From Allochromatium warmingii (GTDB lineage Bacteria; Pseudomonadota; Gammaproteobacteria; Chromatiales; Chromatiaceae): a stretch of DNA of 54,180 bases. This document shows positions 40,035 through 49,957 of the stretch, one piece after another; positions within the stretch are counted from its first letter, which is position 1, and the number at the start of each line of letters is the position of its first letter. The notes under the pieces are model-generated. The model had not been told where the DNA came from, ran no database searches, and saw nothing but the letters and a program-made list of their open reading frames with translations. Location of the stretch: positions 1 through 54,180 of the forward strand of contig NZ_FNOW01000018.1 in assembly GCF_900107145.1 (NCBI RefSeq), in the 5' to 3' direction. The position numbers and the translations under genes were made by a program.

Positions 40035-41624
40035 TCACGCGCCCCCATCAGTGAGTTTACGCGCTGCTGCGCGTTGCCGTGCCGCCTCAATCAATGCGTG
40101 CTTGGAATCCTCACCGGCATCCGTTGATTTAGATGCTGTCGCTAACGTCTCTTTTTGTTTACGTAATCGCGCCTGCTTTTCCTGCTCTTGCCGTTCTAAA
40201 CGCGCTTGTTTTGCGGCATGACGCGCCCGCGCCTGCTCAGATTTGCGCTTTTCTTGCTCACGCGCCCAAATCTCGGTTTTGGCATAGCGATAATATTGCA
40301 CTAATGGAATATGACTCGGGCATACCTGCGCACAGCAGCCGCATTCAATACAGTCGAAAACATTGTAATCCTGCACGCGGTCGAGATCTTTAGCGCGAGC
40401 GTGCCAATATAATTGTTGTGGTAATAATTTCGCGGGGCAGACTTCAGCACAACGTCCGCAGCGAATACAGGCTAATGCGGGTTCGGGATCTGGTGCTTCT
40501 GCCGCTGAGAGCGCCAGCACGCAATTGGTTGCTTTGGTAATCGGGGTGGCGGATTCGCGCAATTCAAAGCCCATCATTGGCCCGCCACAAATGAGTTTGC
40601 GCGGTGGCTCACGATAACCGCCACACTGCGCAATTAAATGCTCAATCGGGGTGCCAATCGGGACTTCTAAATTACGCGGGCTGGTAATGGCACGTCCGGT
40701 AATGGTTATGACGCGCGTAATCAATGGTCGGCCTTCCAATACCGCATCAGCAACCGCTGCTGCGGTGCCGACGTTTTGACAAACAATGCCAATATGCGCC
40801 GGAATGCCACTGCTCGGCACTTCTTTGCCAGTTAAAATCCGAATCAATTGTTTCTCGCCGCCACTGGGATAGAGCGTCGGAATCGCAATAATATCGGTAT
40901 AGCTGGCTAGATCAGTTGCGGCCAATGCCTGTTGCATGGCGGTTATTGCTTCGGGTTTATTATCCTCAATGCCAATTAAAACCGAATGCACCGCTAATAA
41001 ATGATGCAGGATGCGCACGCCGTCGAGAATGCGGGTTGCTCGCTCGCGCATCAGGCGATCATCACAGGTGATATACGGCTCGCATTCGGCCCCGTTGATA
41101 ATCAGCGTGTGAATAGCGCGTTCGCTGCCGGGCGTGAGTTTGACGCTGGTCGGAAACGATGCACCACCCAAGCCGACGACGCCGGCCCAGCGGATGCGCT
41201 CGCGGATCAGTGCCGGATCGAGCTGTGGATAATCAGCCAGCGGCGGCGGTAATTCGGCCCAAGTCTCCAGACCATCCGGTTCGATCAGCGCACAGGGCGC
41301 GGATAGTCCCGACGGATGCGGCACCGGATGCGGTTCCAGCGCCAGCACGCGGCCCGAGGTCGGCGCGTGAACGGGCGCACTAATCAGGCCGGTCGGCTCG
41401 GCGATCATCTGGCCCTTGCGTACGCGGTCGCCGACAGTGATCAATGGGCGACCGGGTGCGCCGATATGCTGTTGCAACGGTACCCACAGCCGGTTGGCGA
41501 GCGGTAGGCTGGCAATCGGGCTGGCATTGGCGAGTGCTTTTTCGTCCGGCAGATGAATGCCGCCGTGAAAGCGCCACAGCCGCTGCGCGGTGTTCGGGGT
41601 TGCTGATGCGACGGAAGAAGCCAT
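40035..41624 (-). CDS. rnfC: electron transport complex subunit RnfC
   Basis: A 529-residue peripheral subunit of the Rnf complex, which links ferredoxin and NAD(H) redox reactions to ion transport at the inner membrane. It has the N-terminal GGIHLPDEKALAN element, the NADH/FMN-binding domain (GLGGASFPTSVK, NGAECEPYITCDD), then two [4Fe-4S] motifs, CIRCGRCAEVCP and CIECGCCAQVCP, near residues 376-422. The last about 90 residues form a charged Arg/Lys/Glu-rich coiled coil. It follows rnfB by 26 bp. RnfD, RnfG and RnfE, needed for a complete complex, are not in this cluster. Confidence 0.96.
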   Translation of the reverse strand: MASSVASATPNTAQRLWRFHGGIHLPDEKALANASPIASLPLANRLWVPLQQHIGAPGRPLITVGDRVRKGQMIAEPTGLISAPVHAPTSGRVLALEPHPVPHPSGLSAPCALIEPDGLETWAELPPPLADYPQLDPALIRERIRWAGVVGLGGASFPTSVKLTPGSERAIHTLIINGAECEPYITCDDRLMRERATRILDGVRILHHLLAVHSVLIGIEDNKPEAITAMQQALAATDLASYTDIIAIPTLYPSGGEKQLIRILTGKEVPSSGIPAHIGIVCQNVGTAAAVADAVLEGRPLITRVITITGRAITSPRNLEVPIGTPIEHLIAQCGGYREPPRKLICGGPMMGFELRESATPITKATNCVLALSAAEAPDPEPALACIRCGRCAEVCPAKLLPQQLYWHARAKDLDRVQDYNVFDCIECGCCAQVCPSHIPLVQYYRYAKTEIWAREQEKRKSEQARARHAAKQARLERQEQEKQARLRKQKETLATASKSTDAGEDSKHALIEAARQRAAARKLTDGGA

Positions 41625-41650
41625 GAATCCGGTACTCGTGCTGATCGTGC

Positions 41651-42223
41651 TTAGGCAGCATCCTGCCGGGGGACGCTCGGGCGCTCAGGTGACACGGCCT
41701 GCCGCTGCGGATACGGCCAGCGCCAGCGTTGAATCTCGGCGGGTAATGGGCGCATCTGGATGCAGCCGACCGGACAGGGCGCGACACAGAGTTCGCAGCC
41801 GGTGCATTCGCTGTTAAGAACGGCGTGTAATTGTTTCGCCGCGCCGATGATGGCATCCACCGGACAGGCTTGAATGCAGCGGGTGCAGCCGATGCAGCCT
41901 TCGGGATTGATGAAGGCGACTGAGGGAATCTTTTCTTTAATCTCCATCGCCACCGACTCGCGTCCGAGCAAATCGGCGAGGGCTAAGACCAGTGCTTCAC
42001 CGCCGGGCAGACAGCGATTGATGTCGTCCTCACCTTTGGCTAGGGCTTCGGCATAGGGACGACAGCCCGGATGACCGCATTGACCGCATTGGGTTTGCGG
42101 CAAGAGCGCGTCGATTTGATCGGCGATGGGATCGCCTTCGACGCGAAAGCGAATCGCGGAATAGCCCAGCAGAATCCCAAAAAATCCCGCGAGGGCCGCA
42201 AGGGCCAAAATGGCAGCTAACAT
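41651..42223 (-). CDS. rnfB: electron transport complex subunit RnfB
   Basis: A 190-residue iron-sulfur protein anchored by an N-terminal helix (about 1-22). It has an early cluster motif [16 protein letters not shown] (residues about 50-65) and two ferredoxin-like motifs, [16 protein letters not shown] and [16 protein letters not shown]. The tail is shorter than some RnfB proteins. It receives electrons from ferredoxin and passes them to the other subunits. 72 bp separate it from rnfA. Confidence 0.96.
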   Translation of the reverse strand: MLAAILALAALAGFFGILLGYSAIRFRVEGDPIADQIDALLPQTQCGQCGHPGCRPYAEALAKGEDDINRCLPGGEALVLALADLLGRESVAMEIKEKIPSVAFINPEGCIGCTRCIQACPVDAIIGAAKQLHAVLNSECTGCELCVAPCPVGCIQMRPLPAEIQRWRWPYPQRQAVSPERPSVPRQDAA

Positions 42224-42295
42224 ACTGGCAAACCGGTTATAGCGCGTTGATATGAAATACGATGCCGAGGCGACTGATTCAACTCAATATTCAAT

Positions 42296-42877
42296 TCAAT
42301 GCGCGACCAAACCGGCAAAGCCCATAAAAGCCAGTGACATCAGGCCGGCGGTAATCAAGGCAATCGCACTGCCCTGAAATGGCTCGGGCACATCGGCTAC
42401 CGCGACGCGCTCGCGGATCGCAGCAAACAGCGCCAGCACCAGCGAAAAGCCCAGCGCCGCGCCAAAGCCATAGAGCGCCGATTCAATAAAAGTATGTGCG
42501 GCCTGTTGATTGAGCAAGGCCACGCCGAGCACAGCGCAATTGGTTGTAATCAGCGGCAAAAAGATGCCCAGCAATTGATAGAGCATCGGACTGGTTTTGC
42601 GCATCACAGTTTCGGTGAATTGCACCACAGCGGCGATCACCAAAATAAACGAGATGGTGCGCAAATAGCCGATGTCGAGCGGTTCGAGCACCCATGCGTT
42701 GACGATCCAACTGATGACAGCGGAGAGCGTCATCACAAAGGTGGTTGCCAAACCCATGCCGGTCGCGGTTTCGAGCTTCTTGGACACGCCCATAAACGGG
42801 CACAGTCCGAGGAACTTGACCAGAACGAAATTATTGACCAGCACAGTGCCGACCAAGATGAGCGCGTATTCGGTCAT
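42296..42877 (-). CDS. rnfA: electron transport complex subunit RnfA
   Basis: A 193-residue integral membrane subunit with six helices, starting [34 protein letters not shown]. The length and N-terminus match RnfA/RsxA exactly, so the ATG at 42877 is preferred over the longer frame to 42934. First gene of the rnfA-rnfB-rnfC set. Confidence 0.96.
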   Translation of the reverse strand: MTEYALILVGTVLVNNFVLVKFLGLCPFMGVSKKLETATGMGLATTFVMTLSAVISWIVNAWVLEPLDIGYLRTISFILVIAAVVQFTETVMRKTSPMLYQLLGIFLPLITTNCAVLGVALLNQQAAHTFIESALYGFGAALGFSLVLALFAAIRERVAVADVPEPFQGSAIALITAGLMSLAFMGFAGLVAH

Positions 42878-43010
42878 GCGGGGCAGAGAACTCGTGAATG
42901 CAGACGGGTGAGCGGGGCGGATACGGGCGGGCAAGCATACGCTGGCGAGCGTTTGGCGACAACCGACATTCAGTGGGGTTTAAGCTTTTGGAGCTTCCAG
43001 CCGCCAGCCA

Positions 43011-43175
43011 GACTCAATCGTTTTTTGCCGCGCATCAAGCGCTGTTGCAACAGACCTTTGGGACGCAAGTCAATCGCTTGGAGGCGGACATCAAGCAGTT
43101 TGATTATCAGGCAGCGCGGGAGGTGTTGCGGGGGCTGCGTCAACAGAAATAGGCTGCTGGTTTGTTTTGCGCTGC
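43011..43175 (+). pseudogene. duplicated C-terminal fragment of the large hybrid kinase
   Basis: From 43019 the frame reads [20 protein letters not shown]...[20 protein letters not shown] and stops at 43152. This is nearly identical to the end of the hybrid kinase gene at 21288-21430. Homology continues about 23 bases past the stop (GGCTGCTGGTTTGTTTTG) and then fades. It is therefore a DNA-level copy, not a convergent domain. The rest of the kinase is missing, so this is a scar next to rnfA, on the opposite strand. Confidence 0.85.
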
Positions 43176-43237
43176 ACTATCAAATTCTCTGAATTACAAA
43201 AATTTGGAGATAAAGCTATTAGATCGTCTGTTTTCGT

Positions 43238-45184
43238 TTAGTAATTTGCGATCCAAGGCAACTGACTGCTTAACTGTTTTTCTATAGAAATTACAAAGCT
43301 ATCCGTAAGATGTTGAGAATCACGAAAGACCGGAATACCCATCTGGGATAACGCACGGCACTGATTTTCTGGACAAACAAAGTTAGCTGGGTTTAAAACT
43401 TGAACATTATTTAAACCATTTGCAGCTTGATTTAACAATTCCGCAACATGGTTAAATTTTTCTATAGAAAGATCGCTTACACAGTCATCTGATTTTATTG
43501 TATGCGAAGACTGTAACTGACGAGCGATACAATTCGGCCCATCGAACCCTAAAACGGGTGTACCAGCTACTACTATTACTCTTTCAGCAATTTTGCTGAG
43601 TGGATCCAAAACTCGCTTGCTACCTTCTACCCATTGATTTGGCGAAAAATCATAGGTTGCTGCGTTACCAACTATAATAACAGTAGGGTCAAAGCTGGTA
43701 ATTTGCGTTAATACCGCTTCACGCCACTGTTTACAAACATCGTAAACTTTGCCAATACGCGGATAAAAGTAATCTTCATCTACCATCGCGCACGCTGATT
43801 TAGTCAATACAACAAAACGCCATTTTGGTGGAGCAAAAATCTTTGACCAAGCACTAAACCACTGTGCTCCAATGCTATCTGCAAGCAAGACAACAGTCTG
43901 TGGTGCATCAGTTTTTCCAAAGATACAAGGCTCAACTTTGGCATGATGATACCAAGCGTCACAAGGCATTTGATAGATTACAGGCAGATCACTGCGAATA
44001 GATTCAGCTAAATCAATTTGCGGCTTACTGACATTAACCGGAATTCTTTGCACATGAAATCCGATAGCTAAAATAAGTAAAAAAACTGCACTTGAACCGA
44101 GTAAAAATGTTTTTGAAGGTATTGATGCCAGATTATTTTTCCAAAATGGCAATTCGACAAAACGGTAACTAACAATAGATAAGAGTAAAGTTGAAAGAAA
44201 AGCCAACCCAAAATAGGCGTAGTTGCCATATTCTTTAACACCTAACATTCCGATTACAATAATCACGGGCCAATGCCATAAATACAATGAATATGATCTA
44301 TCGCCAATCCATACTAATATTGGATGCGCTAAAATTAGAGCGCTGTCTTTTTTGGTGCTTCCAGAAAAAATTATAAATGCAGCGCCAATTGATGGTAATA
44401 GTGACCAATAACCAGGATAAGTCATTTGCTTATTTAAGAAAAAAGCTGAAGCAAAAATAATCATTAACCCTAAAACCAGAAAAATATTAGATTGATATTT
44501 GGAGATATTACTTTGAGTTTGGCGTTCCGAGTAAACATAAACTAAACAGCCTAAACCAAACTGCCAGATGCGAGAGGGCATCATGTAAAAAGCAGAAACT
44601 GGATATACATATGACCAAATCACAGAGATAATAAAAGATAAAACAATAAAAATCAGCAGGATTTTCTTTAAACTCAATATCTTTTGAGCAATTAACAGTG
44701 CTAAAAGCAGCAGCATAGGCCACAATAAATAAAACTGCTCTTCAACGCCAAGCGACCAAGTGTGGAGAAAAACATCTTTCTCACCTAACTCGTTAAAATA
44801 ATTTTGCTCTTTAAAAATAAAGAAAAGATTACTTGTCCAGCTTATAGCAAATGGTAGTGAAGCCAAAATTAAACGACCATCTGCTTGAGGAAATAGCCAA
44901 CCAACAACTAAAACCGTCACTATTGACACAGCCAAAAGAGCTGGAAATAATCGCCGCAATCGGCGTAAATAAAATGCACTTAATGATAATCGACCATTTT
45001 TCTCATATTCCTGTAATAGTAAGCCAGAAATCAAAAATCCCGATAAAACAAAGAAAATGTCTACTCCAACGAAACCGCCAGAAACCCACGGAATACCCGC
45101 GTGAGTGAGAATAACTAATAATACAGCAATAGCGCGTAACCCTTGAATATCAAGACGAAATTTTATAGGTAAATGTGTGTTCAT
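43238..45184 (-). CDS. O-acyltransferase, acyltransferase-3 plus SGNH type
   Basis: A 648-residue inner-membrane enzyme. The N-terminal acyltransferase-3 domain has about ten hydrophobic segments with the family residues LRAIAVLLVILTHAGIP, GGFVGVDIFFVLSGFLISGLL and LGVEEQFYLLWP. A periplasmic SGNH-hydrolase-like C-terminal part has VVLLADSIGAQWF, and ends with RALSQMGIPVFRDSQHLTDSF. It resembles OafA, which O-acetylates lipopolysaccharide. AT-rich compared with recG and rnfA; probably acquired. Exact sugar target unknown. Confidence 0.9.
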   Translation of the reverse strand: MNTHLPIKFRLDIQGLRAIAVLLVILTHAGIPWVSGGFVGVDIFFVLSGFLISGLLLQEYEKNGRLSLSAFYLRRLRRLFPALLAVSIVTVLVVGWLFPQADGRLILASLPFAISWTSNLFFIFKEQNYFNELGEKDVFLHTWSLGVEEQFYLLWPMLLLLALLIAQKILSLKKILLIFIVLSFIISVIWSYVYPVSAFYMMPSRIWQFGLGCLVYVYSERQTQSNISKYQSNIFLVLGLMIIFASAFFLNKQMTYPGYWSLLPSIGAAFIIFSGSTKKDSALILAHPILVWIGDRSYSLYLWHWPVIIVIGMLGVKEYGNYAYFGLAFLSTLLLSIVSYRFVELPFWKNNLASIPSKTFLLGSSAVFLLILAIGFHVQRIPVNVSKPQIDLAESIRSDLPVIYQMPCDAWYHHAKVEPCIFGKTDAPQTVVLLADSIGAQWFSAWSKIFAPPKWRFVVLTKSACAMVDEDYFYPRIGKVYDVCKQWREAVLTQITSFDPTVIIVGNAATYDFSPNQWVEGSKRVLDPLSKIAERVIVVAGTPVLGFDGPNCIARQLQSSHTIKSDDCVSDLSIEKFNHVAELLNQAANGLNNVQVLNPANFVCPENQCRALSQMGIPVFRDSQHLTDSFVISIEKQLSSQLPWIANY

Positions 45185-45247
45185 ATTGATATGCGTCAGT
45201 AAAAACAGTGAATTAGACCAAAATTTATCTTATCATCTCACGTCGAG

Positions 45248-47368
45248 TCAAACTCCCCCATACCGCTCCCGCGTTGCCAACCACCGTTCAATCAGCGGCA
45301 TCACTAATTCCGGATAAGCGACCAGCAATCGATCTGCCGCCCGCTGTGCTTGTGCAATCAACGATTGATCGCGCAAGGGATCGGCAATGCGAAATTGCAC
45401 ACTCCCAGTCTGGCGCGTTCCTAATACTTCACCGGCACCACGAATCGCTAAATCGCGCTCGGCAATTTCAAAGCCGCTGGTGGAATCCCGAATAATCCCT
45501 AACCGTTCCCGCGCTATAGTTGAGAGCGGCGCATGATAGAGCAAAATGCAATGACTCTCGACCACCCCGCGCCCCACGCGCCCGCGTAATTGATGCAGTT
45601 GCGCCAAGCCTAATCGCTCAGGATTTTCAATAATCATTAAACTGGCATTCGGTACATCAACGCCGACTTCAATTACCGTTGTTGCGACCAATAAATCCAG
45701 CGCCCCCGAAGCAAATTCGGCCATCACGGCATCGCGTTCTTGACTTTTGAGCCGACCATGCACTAAACCAACACGCAAGCCAGTTAAACAGGCGCTTAAT
45801 TGTTGTGCGGTGTCTTCTGCCGCCTGACATTCGAGCATTTCGGATTCTTCAATCAGGGTACAAACCCAATAGGCTTGGCGTCCCGCTAAACAGGCTTGGC
45901 GCACACGCTCAATGACTTCATCGCGCCGCGTATCGGGTACGGCTCGCGTTAAAATAGGGGTGCGGCCGGGTGGCAGACCATCAATCACGGATAAATCTAA
46001 ATCGGCATAGAGCGTCATTGCTAATGAACGCGGAATCGGCGTCGCCGTCATAATTAATTGATGCGGTGCGCCATTAACACCGCCGCCTTTTTCGCGTAAT
46101 TTCAGCCGCTGATGCACGCCGAACCGATGTTGTTCGTCGATCATCACCAGCCCTAAATCTTGAAAAGCAACAGTATCCTGTAACAGTGCGTGGGTGCCGA
46201 CAATCATTCGCGCCGCGCCGGATGCAATCGCCGTCAGCCGCTCTTCGCGCTCGCGGCCTTTGTGCCGCCCTGCCAGCCACACGGGTTCGAGACCCAGCGC
46301 CCCAAGCCAGCCGCTTAAATTGCGCTGATGCTGTTCAGCGAGCAATTCGGTTGGGGCCATGAGCGCGGCCTGACAGCCCGACTCCAGCGCCTGTAACGCA
46401 GCGAGCGCCGCGACGATGGTTTTGCCGGCCCCGACATCGCCCTGCAACAGCCGCTGCATCGGGCGGGCTTGCGCGAGATCGGCGGCAATCTCAGCGACCA
46501 CGCGCTCTTGTGACGCGGTGAGCGTAAACGGCAAGCTGGCGCGTAACTGTTGCCGCAATCGACCATCACCAGCGAGCACTGGCGCACGAATCCGCCGTTG
46601 TTCAAGGCGCATCCGCCGCAAGCTGACCTGATGGGCAACCAGTTCTTCAAATGCCAGTCGCACACAGGCCGGATGACGGCCTTCGGTCACATCCTGTAGC
46701 GGAGTGCCGAGCGGCGGGCGATGGAGAACGCGCAGCGCCTCAGTGAGCGTCGGCAAGCCAAGCGCGGTGAGTATTTCGGGCGGGAGTAATTCGGTCGGCG
46801 CGGTGCGGGCCATGAGCGCCAGCGCCTGATCGGTCAGACTGCGCCAACTGGTTTGTTGCAGCCCTTCGGTTGAGGGATAGATCGGCGTGAGCGCGGCGGC
46901 AAGCGGCGCATCGGTGTCGGTGTGGGACAGAATCCGATATTCAGGATGCACCATTTCGAGCGATTGCGGCCCCTGACGCACTTCGCCATAACAGCGCACC
47001 CGCTCGCCGGACTGGAATTGCGCGGCCTGTTGCGGTGAAAAATAAAAAAACCGCAGCAGCAGCCCCGCGCCCAGTGCATCGCCGATCCAGACTTTGAGCG
47101 ACCGCCGCCGCCCATAGCTGATTGCCGCATCACGGATTTCGCCCTCAACCCAGGTTTCCAGCCCGACGCGGATCTCAGCCAGCGGGGTTAGGCGGGTGCG
47201 ATCCTGATAGCGCAGCGGCAGATGAAACAGCACATCCTGAACCGTGCGAATCCCAAGCCGTTCAAGCCGTTCGACGAGCTTCGGCCCGACCCGCGCCAGT
47301 GCGCTGACCGGCAGGTGGCGCAAATCGTCTGGCTCCGCTGCGTGATCTTGCACACCTAGTTCAGGCAT
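45248..47368 (-). CDS. recG: ATP-dependent DNA helicase RecG
   Basis: A 706-residue fork-reversal helicase. N-terminal OB/wedge domain (LFHLPLRYQDRTRL), Walker A LLQGDVGAGKTIVA, Walker B region MIDEQHRFGV, the HLIMTATPIPRSLA-like QLIMTATPIPRSLAMTLYADLD, and late motifs FEIAERDLAIRGAGEVLGTRQTG. Length normal. Remodels stalled forks and Holliday junctions. It lies just after mltB-ridA, a gene order (ridA near recG) seen in many gammaproteobacteria. Confidence 0.97.
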   Translation of the reverse strand: MPELGVQDHAAEPDDLRHLPVSALARVGPKLVERLERLGIRTVQDVLFHLPLRYQDRTRLTPLAEIRVGLETWVEGEIRDAAISYGRRRSLKVWIGDALGAGLLLRFFYFSPQQAAQFQSGERVRCYGEVRQGPQSLEMVHPEYRILSHTDTDAPLAAALTPIYPSTEGLQQTSWRSLTDQALALMARTAPTELLPPEILTALGLPTLTEALRVLHRPPLGTPLQDVTEGRHPACVRLAFEELVAHQVSLRRMRLEQRRIRAPVLAGDGRLRQQLRASLPFTLTASQERVVAEIAADLAQARPMQRLLQGDVGAGKTIVAALAALQALESGCQAALMAPTELLAEQHQRNLSGWLGALGLEPVWLAGRHKGREREERLTAIASGAARMIVGTHALLQDTVAFQDLGLVMIDEQHRFGVHQRLKLREKGGGVNGAPHQLIMTATPIPRSLAMTLYADLDLSVIDGLPPGRTPILTRAVPDTRRDEVIERVRQACLAGRQAYWVCTLIEESEMLECQAAEDTAQQLSACLTGLRVGLVHGRLKSQERDAVMAEFASGALDLLVATTVIEVGVDVPNASLMIIENPERLGLAQLHQLRGRVGRGVVESHCILLYHAPLSTIARERLGIIRDSTSGFEIAERDLAIRGAGEVLGTRQTGSVQFRIADPLRDQSLIAQAQRAADRLLVAYPELVMPLIERWLATRERYGGV

Positions 47369-47383
47369 TGTGCGTGACGCCGC

Positions 47384-48436
47384 TCATAATCCGCTGTCCA
47401 CACGCGCTCGGATCGCCCGCGCTAATTGATGCACCGCCATCGCGTAGTAGGTGCTGTGGTTGTAGCGGGTAATCACGTAAAAATTCTTCAGACCGAGCCA
47501 ATATTCATAGCCGCCCTGCGCATCAAGTTCGAGCAGGCTCACCGCGCTGGCGCTCCCGAGCGACCGCGTTGGCGTGATGCCGCGACTTGCCAATTCGTTC
47601 AGGCTATAGCTGGTGTTAAAGCCAGTTTTGAGCGCATGGGCGCTGGCCGCTGAGTGCACCTGCGCCGGCACTGCGACCGCTTCGCCGACCTGCCAGCCGT
47701 GATGCCGAAAATAATTGGCGACGCTGCCAATCGCATCCGCTGGATTCCACAGATCGCGGTGGCCGTCACCATCATGATCGACGGCATGATCGCGAAAACT
47801 CGACGGCATAAACTGACTCAAGCCCATCGCGCCCGCAAACGACCCACGCGGCCCGAAGGGGTCGAGGCGCTCTTCTTGCACCATGATGAGGAAGTTTTCG
47901 AGCTCACTGGTGAAATACTCAGCGCGACGCGGATAGGCAAAGGCGAGCGTAGCCAGCGCGTCGAGAATGCGCGTTTTGCCGGTAAAACCGCCGTAGCGCG
48001 TTTCAACACCGATGATGGCGACCATGTATTCCGACGGCACGCCATAGCGGGCTGTGGCGCGTTCCAGTGCTGCCGCATTGCGCCGCCAAAAGGCCACGCC
48101 ATTGTTGATCGAATCCTCGCCGAGGAATTTGGCCCGATAGCGCGTCCAAGCGCCGTTCGGCCCAGTGCTTTTGCTCGGCGCTTGTTGATCCATCAAGTTG
48201 ATAATCGACTGCTGGCGCTGTGCCCGCGAGAGAATCGCGGCCGTGCGCTCGGGCGCATAGCCGTGCTGCTGCATCGTTTGAATAAAGGTGGTCACGCCGG
48301 GCGCACCGGCAAAATCACCGCTCACCGGCGGGATGACGGCATCACGGGTCGGCACCGCGCTACAGCCGGTGAGGAACAGCAGCGCCAGCACTGACAGACG
48401 ACGTTGAACGAGTGTGATGATTGGATTCAAGCGCAT
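47384..48436 (-). CDS. mltB: lytic murein transglycosylase B
   Basis: A 350-residue lipoprotein with lipobox LTGC at residues about 22-25 (signal [10 protein letters not shown]...LFLTGC). Transglycosylase domain: [22 protein letters not shown] holds the catalytic Glu, with [30 protein letters not shown] and [12 protein letters not shown]. Cleaves peptidoglycan glycan strands at the outer membrane inner face. Overlaps ridA by 10 bp. Confidence 0.95.
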   Translation of the reverse strand: MRLNPIITLVQRRLSVLALLFLTGCSAVPTRDAVIPPVSGDFAGAPGVTTFIQTMQQHGYAPERTAAILSRAQRQQSIINLMDQQAPSKSTGPNGAWTRYRAKFLGEDSINNGVAFWRRNAAALERATARYGVPSEYMVAIIGVETRYGGFTGKTRILDALATLAFAYPRRAEYFTSELENFLIMVQEERLDPFGPRGSFAGAMGLSQFMPSSFRDHAVDHDGDGHRDLWNPADAIGSVANYFRHHGWQVGEAVAVPAQVHSAASAHALKTGFNTSYSLNELASRGITPTRSLGSASAVSLLELDAQGGYEYWLGLKNFYVITRYNHSTYYAMAVHQLARAIRARVDSGL

Positions 48437-48819
48437 GAGTTCGTCACCATCACGCCGTCCATTTCGACCGCCGCGCCCTTTGGCAATGCCGCCACGCCTA
48501 TCGCTGCCCGCGCCGGATAGGGTTCGACGAAATATTCGGCCATGATTTGATTGACCAGCGCGAAATGCGCGAGATCGGTCAAAAAGATATTGAGTTTCAC
48601 GATGTCGCCCAAATCGCCACCAGCGGCTTGCGCGACCGCTCGCAGATTGTCAAACACGCGGCGAATTTGGGCGCTCATGTCGCCGCTGACTAATTCCATC
48701 GTTTCGGGCACCAGCGGAATTTGCCCCGACAGATAAACCGTCTGACCAACGCGAATAGCCTGTGAATAGGTGCCAATTGCTTGCGGTGCTTGATCGGTGC
48801 GGATAGTGTGTTTGTTCAT
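48427..48819 (-). CDS. ridA: RidA family deaminase
   Basis: A 130-residue protein. N-terminus [26 protein letters not shown], active-site Arg in [21 protein letters not shown] (near residues 103-123). Removes reactive 2-aminoacrylate and related enamines. Upstream neighbour of mltB, overlapping its start. Confidence 0.95.
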   Translation of the reverse strand: MNKHTIRTDQAPQAIGTYSQAIRVGQTVYLSGQIPLVPETMELVSGDMSAQIRRVFDNLRAVAQAAGGDLGDIVKLNIFLTDLAHFALVNQIMAEYFVEPYPARAAIGVAALPKGAAVEMDGVMVTNSCA

Positions 48820-48823
48820 ACTC

Positions 48824-49396
48824 TTAGGTGCTCGCTGTGTCTGCCATTTCGTTCAGCGTATTTAGGATAACGTGGCGTTCAAGATCGTCGAGTGCTTGAT
48901 TCAATGCGGTCTGGTTTTGCGCATGTAGCAGTTCCTGTCCGGTGGGGCTGTGCAGAAATTGGTGCAGCGCTTGTCCAAGCGGGTGGCCTTTGTGAGCAGC
49001 TTTATCGAGCCACTGCACGCCGGTTTCCAGATTGAGTTCGACGCCTTCGCCGGTCAGATAAGCGCGTGCAAGCCAACACATCGCGTCAGGGTAGCCACTA
49101 CGGGCGGATTGGGCAAACCAGTCGCGGGCGAGGGTGAGGCGTTGGCAGTCGAGCAGCCAGAGGGCGAGTTCGCATTGAGCAATGGCATCACCACTGTCGG
49201 CAGCAAGGGCGAGGCTGATCTGTTCGGAAGTGAGTTGGGTGGCGTTGAGCGCGAGGGCGTCGGTGAGTTCGACATGGGTTTTTGCGCCACTGAGATCGCA
49301 CGCTGTTTTGAGGCGTCCGTCTTGGATATAGCGCCAGAGGGTGCGTTTGGCGATGCCAGTGAGGGCGCTGGCGGTGTTGAGGCTAATCAGGTGCAT
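48824..49396 (-). CDS. Sel1-repeat protein with N-terminal helix-turn-helix
   Basis: A 190-residue protein. Residues about 3-25 ([25 protein letters not shown]) look like an excisionase/MerR-like helix-turn-helix. The remaining part contains two Sel1-type repeats ([32 protein letters not shown] then [17 protein letters not shown]). It may join DNA binding to protein-protein contacts. The ATG at 49396 is preferred over an upstream frame start at 49453. Ends 4 bp before ridA. Confidence 0.75.
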   Translation of the reverse strand: MHLISLNTASALTGIAKRTLWRYIQDGRLKTACDLSGAKTHVELTDALALNATQLTSEQISLALAADSGDAIAQCELALWLLDCQRLTLARDWFAQSARSGYPDAMCWLARAYLTGEGVELNLETGVQWLDKAAHKGHPLGQALHQFLHSPTGQELLHAQNQTALNQALDDLERHVILNTLNEMADTAST

Positions 49397-49484
49397 CGAC
49401 CGACACAAAGCTTGGTCAATTTGAGATGTTTGCAGTATAATTACTATCTGCATTTCTGGAACGCCTTAGCGTGTTCCAACCTCG

Positions 49485-49571
<87 letters not shown>

Positions 49572-49957
49572 ATCCAATCAGGCACTTGCAAGCGTTTCAC
49601 CCCGCCGCGCCTGATACCAAATCGCAGATTCAAGCGCACTACCCAAAAAACGACGCTCCACTAGCACCCAACGCAACACACTAAACGGGGCGCAAGGGTC
49701 AGCGATTCGTCGAATATTTCCGCACCAAGAAAGACATCGTTGGCCTTCGCTGCCACGATGGAGGCTAATTTCGACCGCTTTTGACCAGTTTTTTTAAAGT
49801 AGCAGTCTGGACAAATGCATTGAGACAAACTCCTTAAGCGTCAAATTTGATACAGTCTATCGCAATCAATAATTCCTATCGATTAGGGCGCTACCAATTA
49901 TTTTTCTTGTCACGAAGCGCCAACTTCGTGACGAGCTAATTACCATCACACGCGCTC
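49572..49957. other. intergenic region after tRNA-Ser with possible element remnants
   Basis: No gene is called. The region contains palindrome copy D (49909-49932). Minus-strand codons in about 49700-49815 read ANDVFLGAEIFDES without a clear start, possibly a decayed gene. At about 49887-49896 GGGCGCTACC resembles one end of the 74-bp element at 28916. The 3' end of a tRNA-Ser gene is a common integration site, but no integrase or attachment repeat is seen. Confidence 0.35.
49909..49932. repeat. TCACGAAG-family palindrome, copy D
   Basis: GTCACGAAG/CTTCGTGAC arms (9 bp) have a 6-nt loop. Lies 26 bp after the stop side of the DUF350 gene (minus strand, ends at 49958). Same core as copies A-C. 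Confidence 0.75.

Noticed and set aside
47654-48394. 246-codon plus-strand frame opposite mltB
   Set aside because: Antisense shadow; mltB has a lipobox and catalytic motifs.
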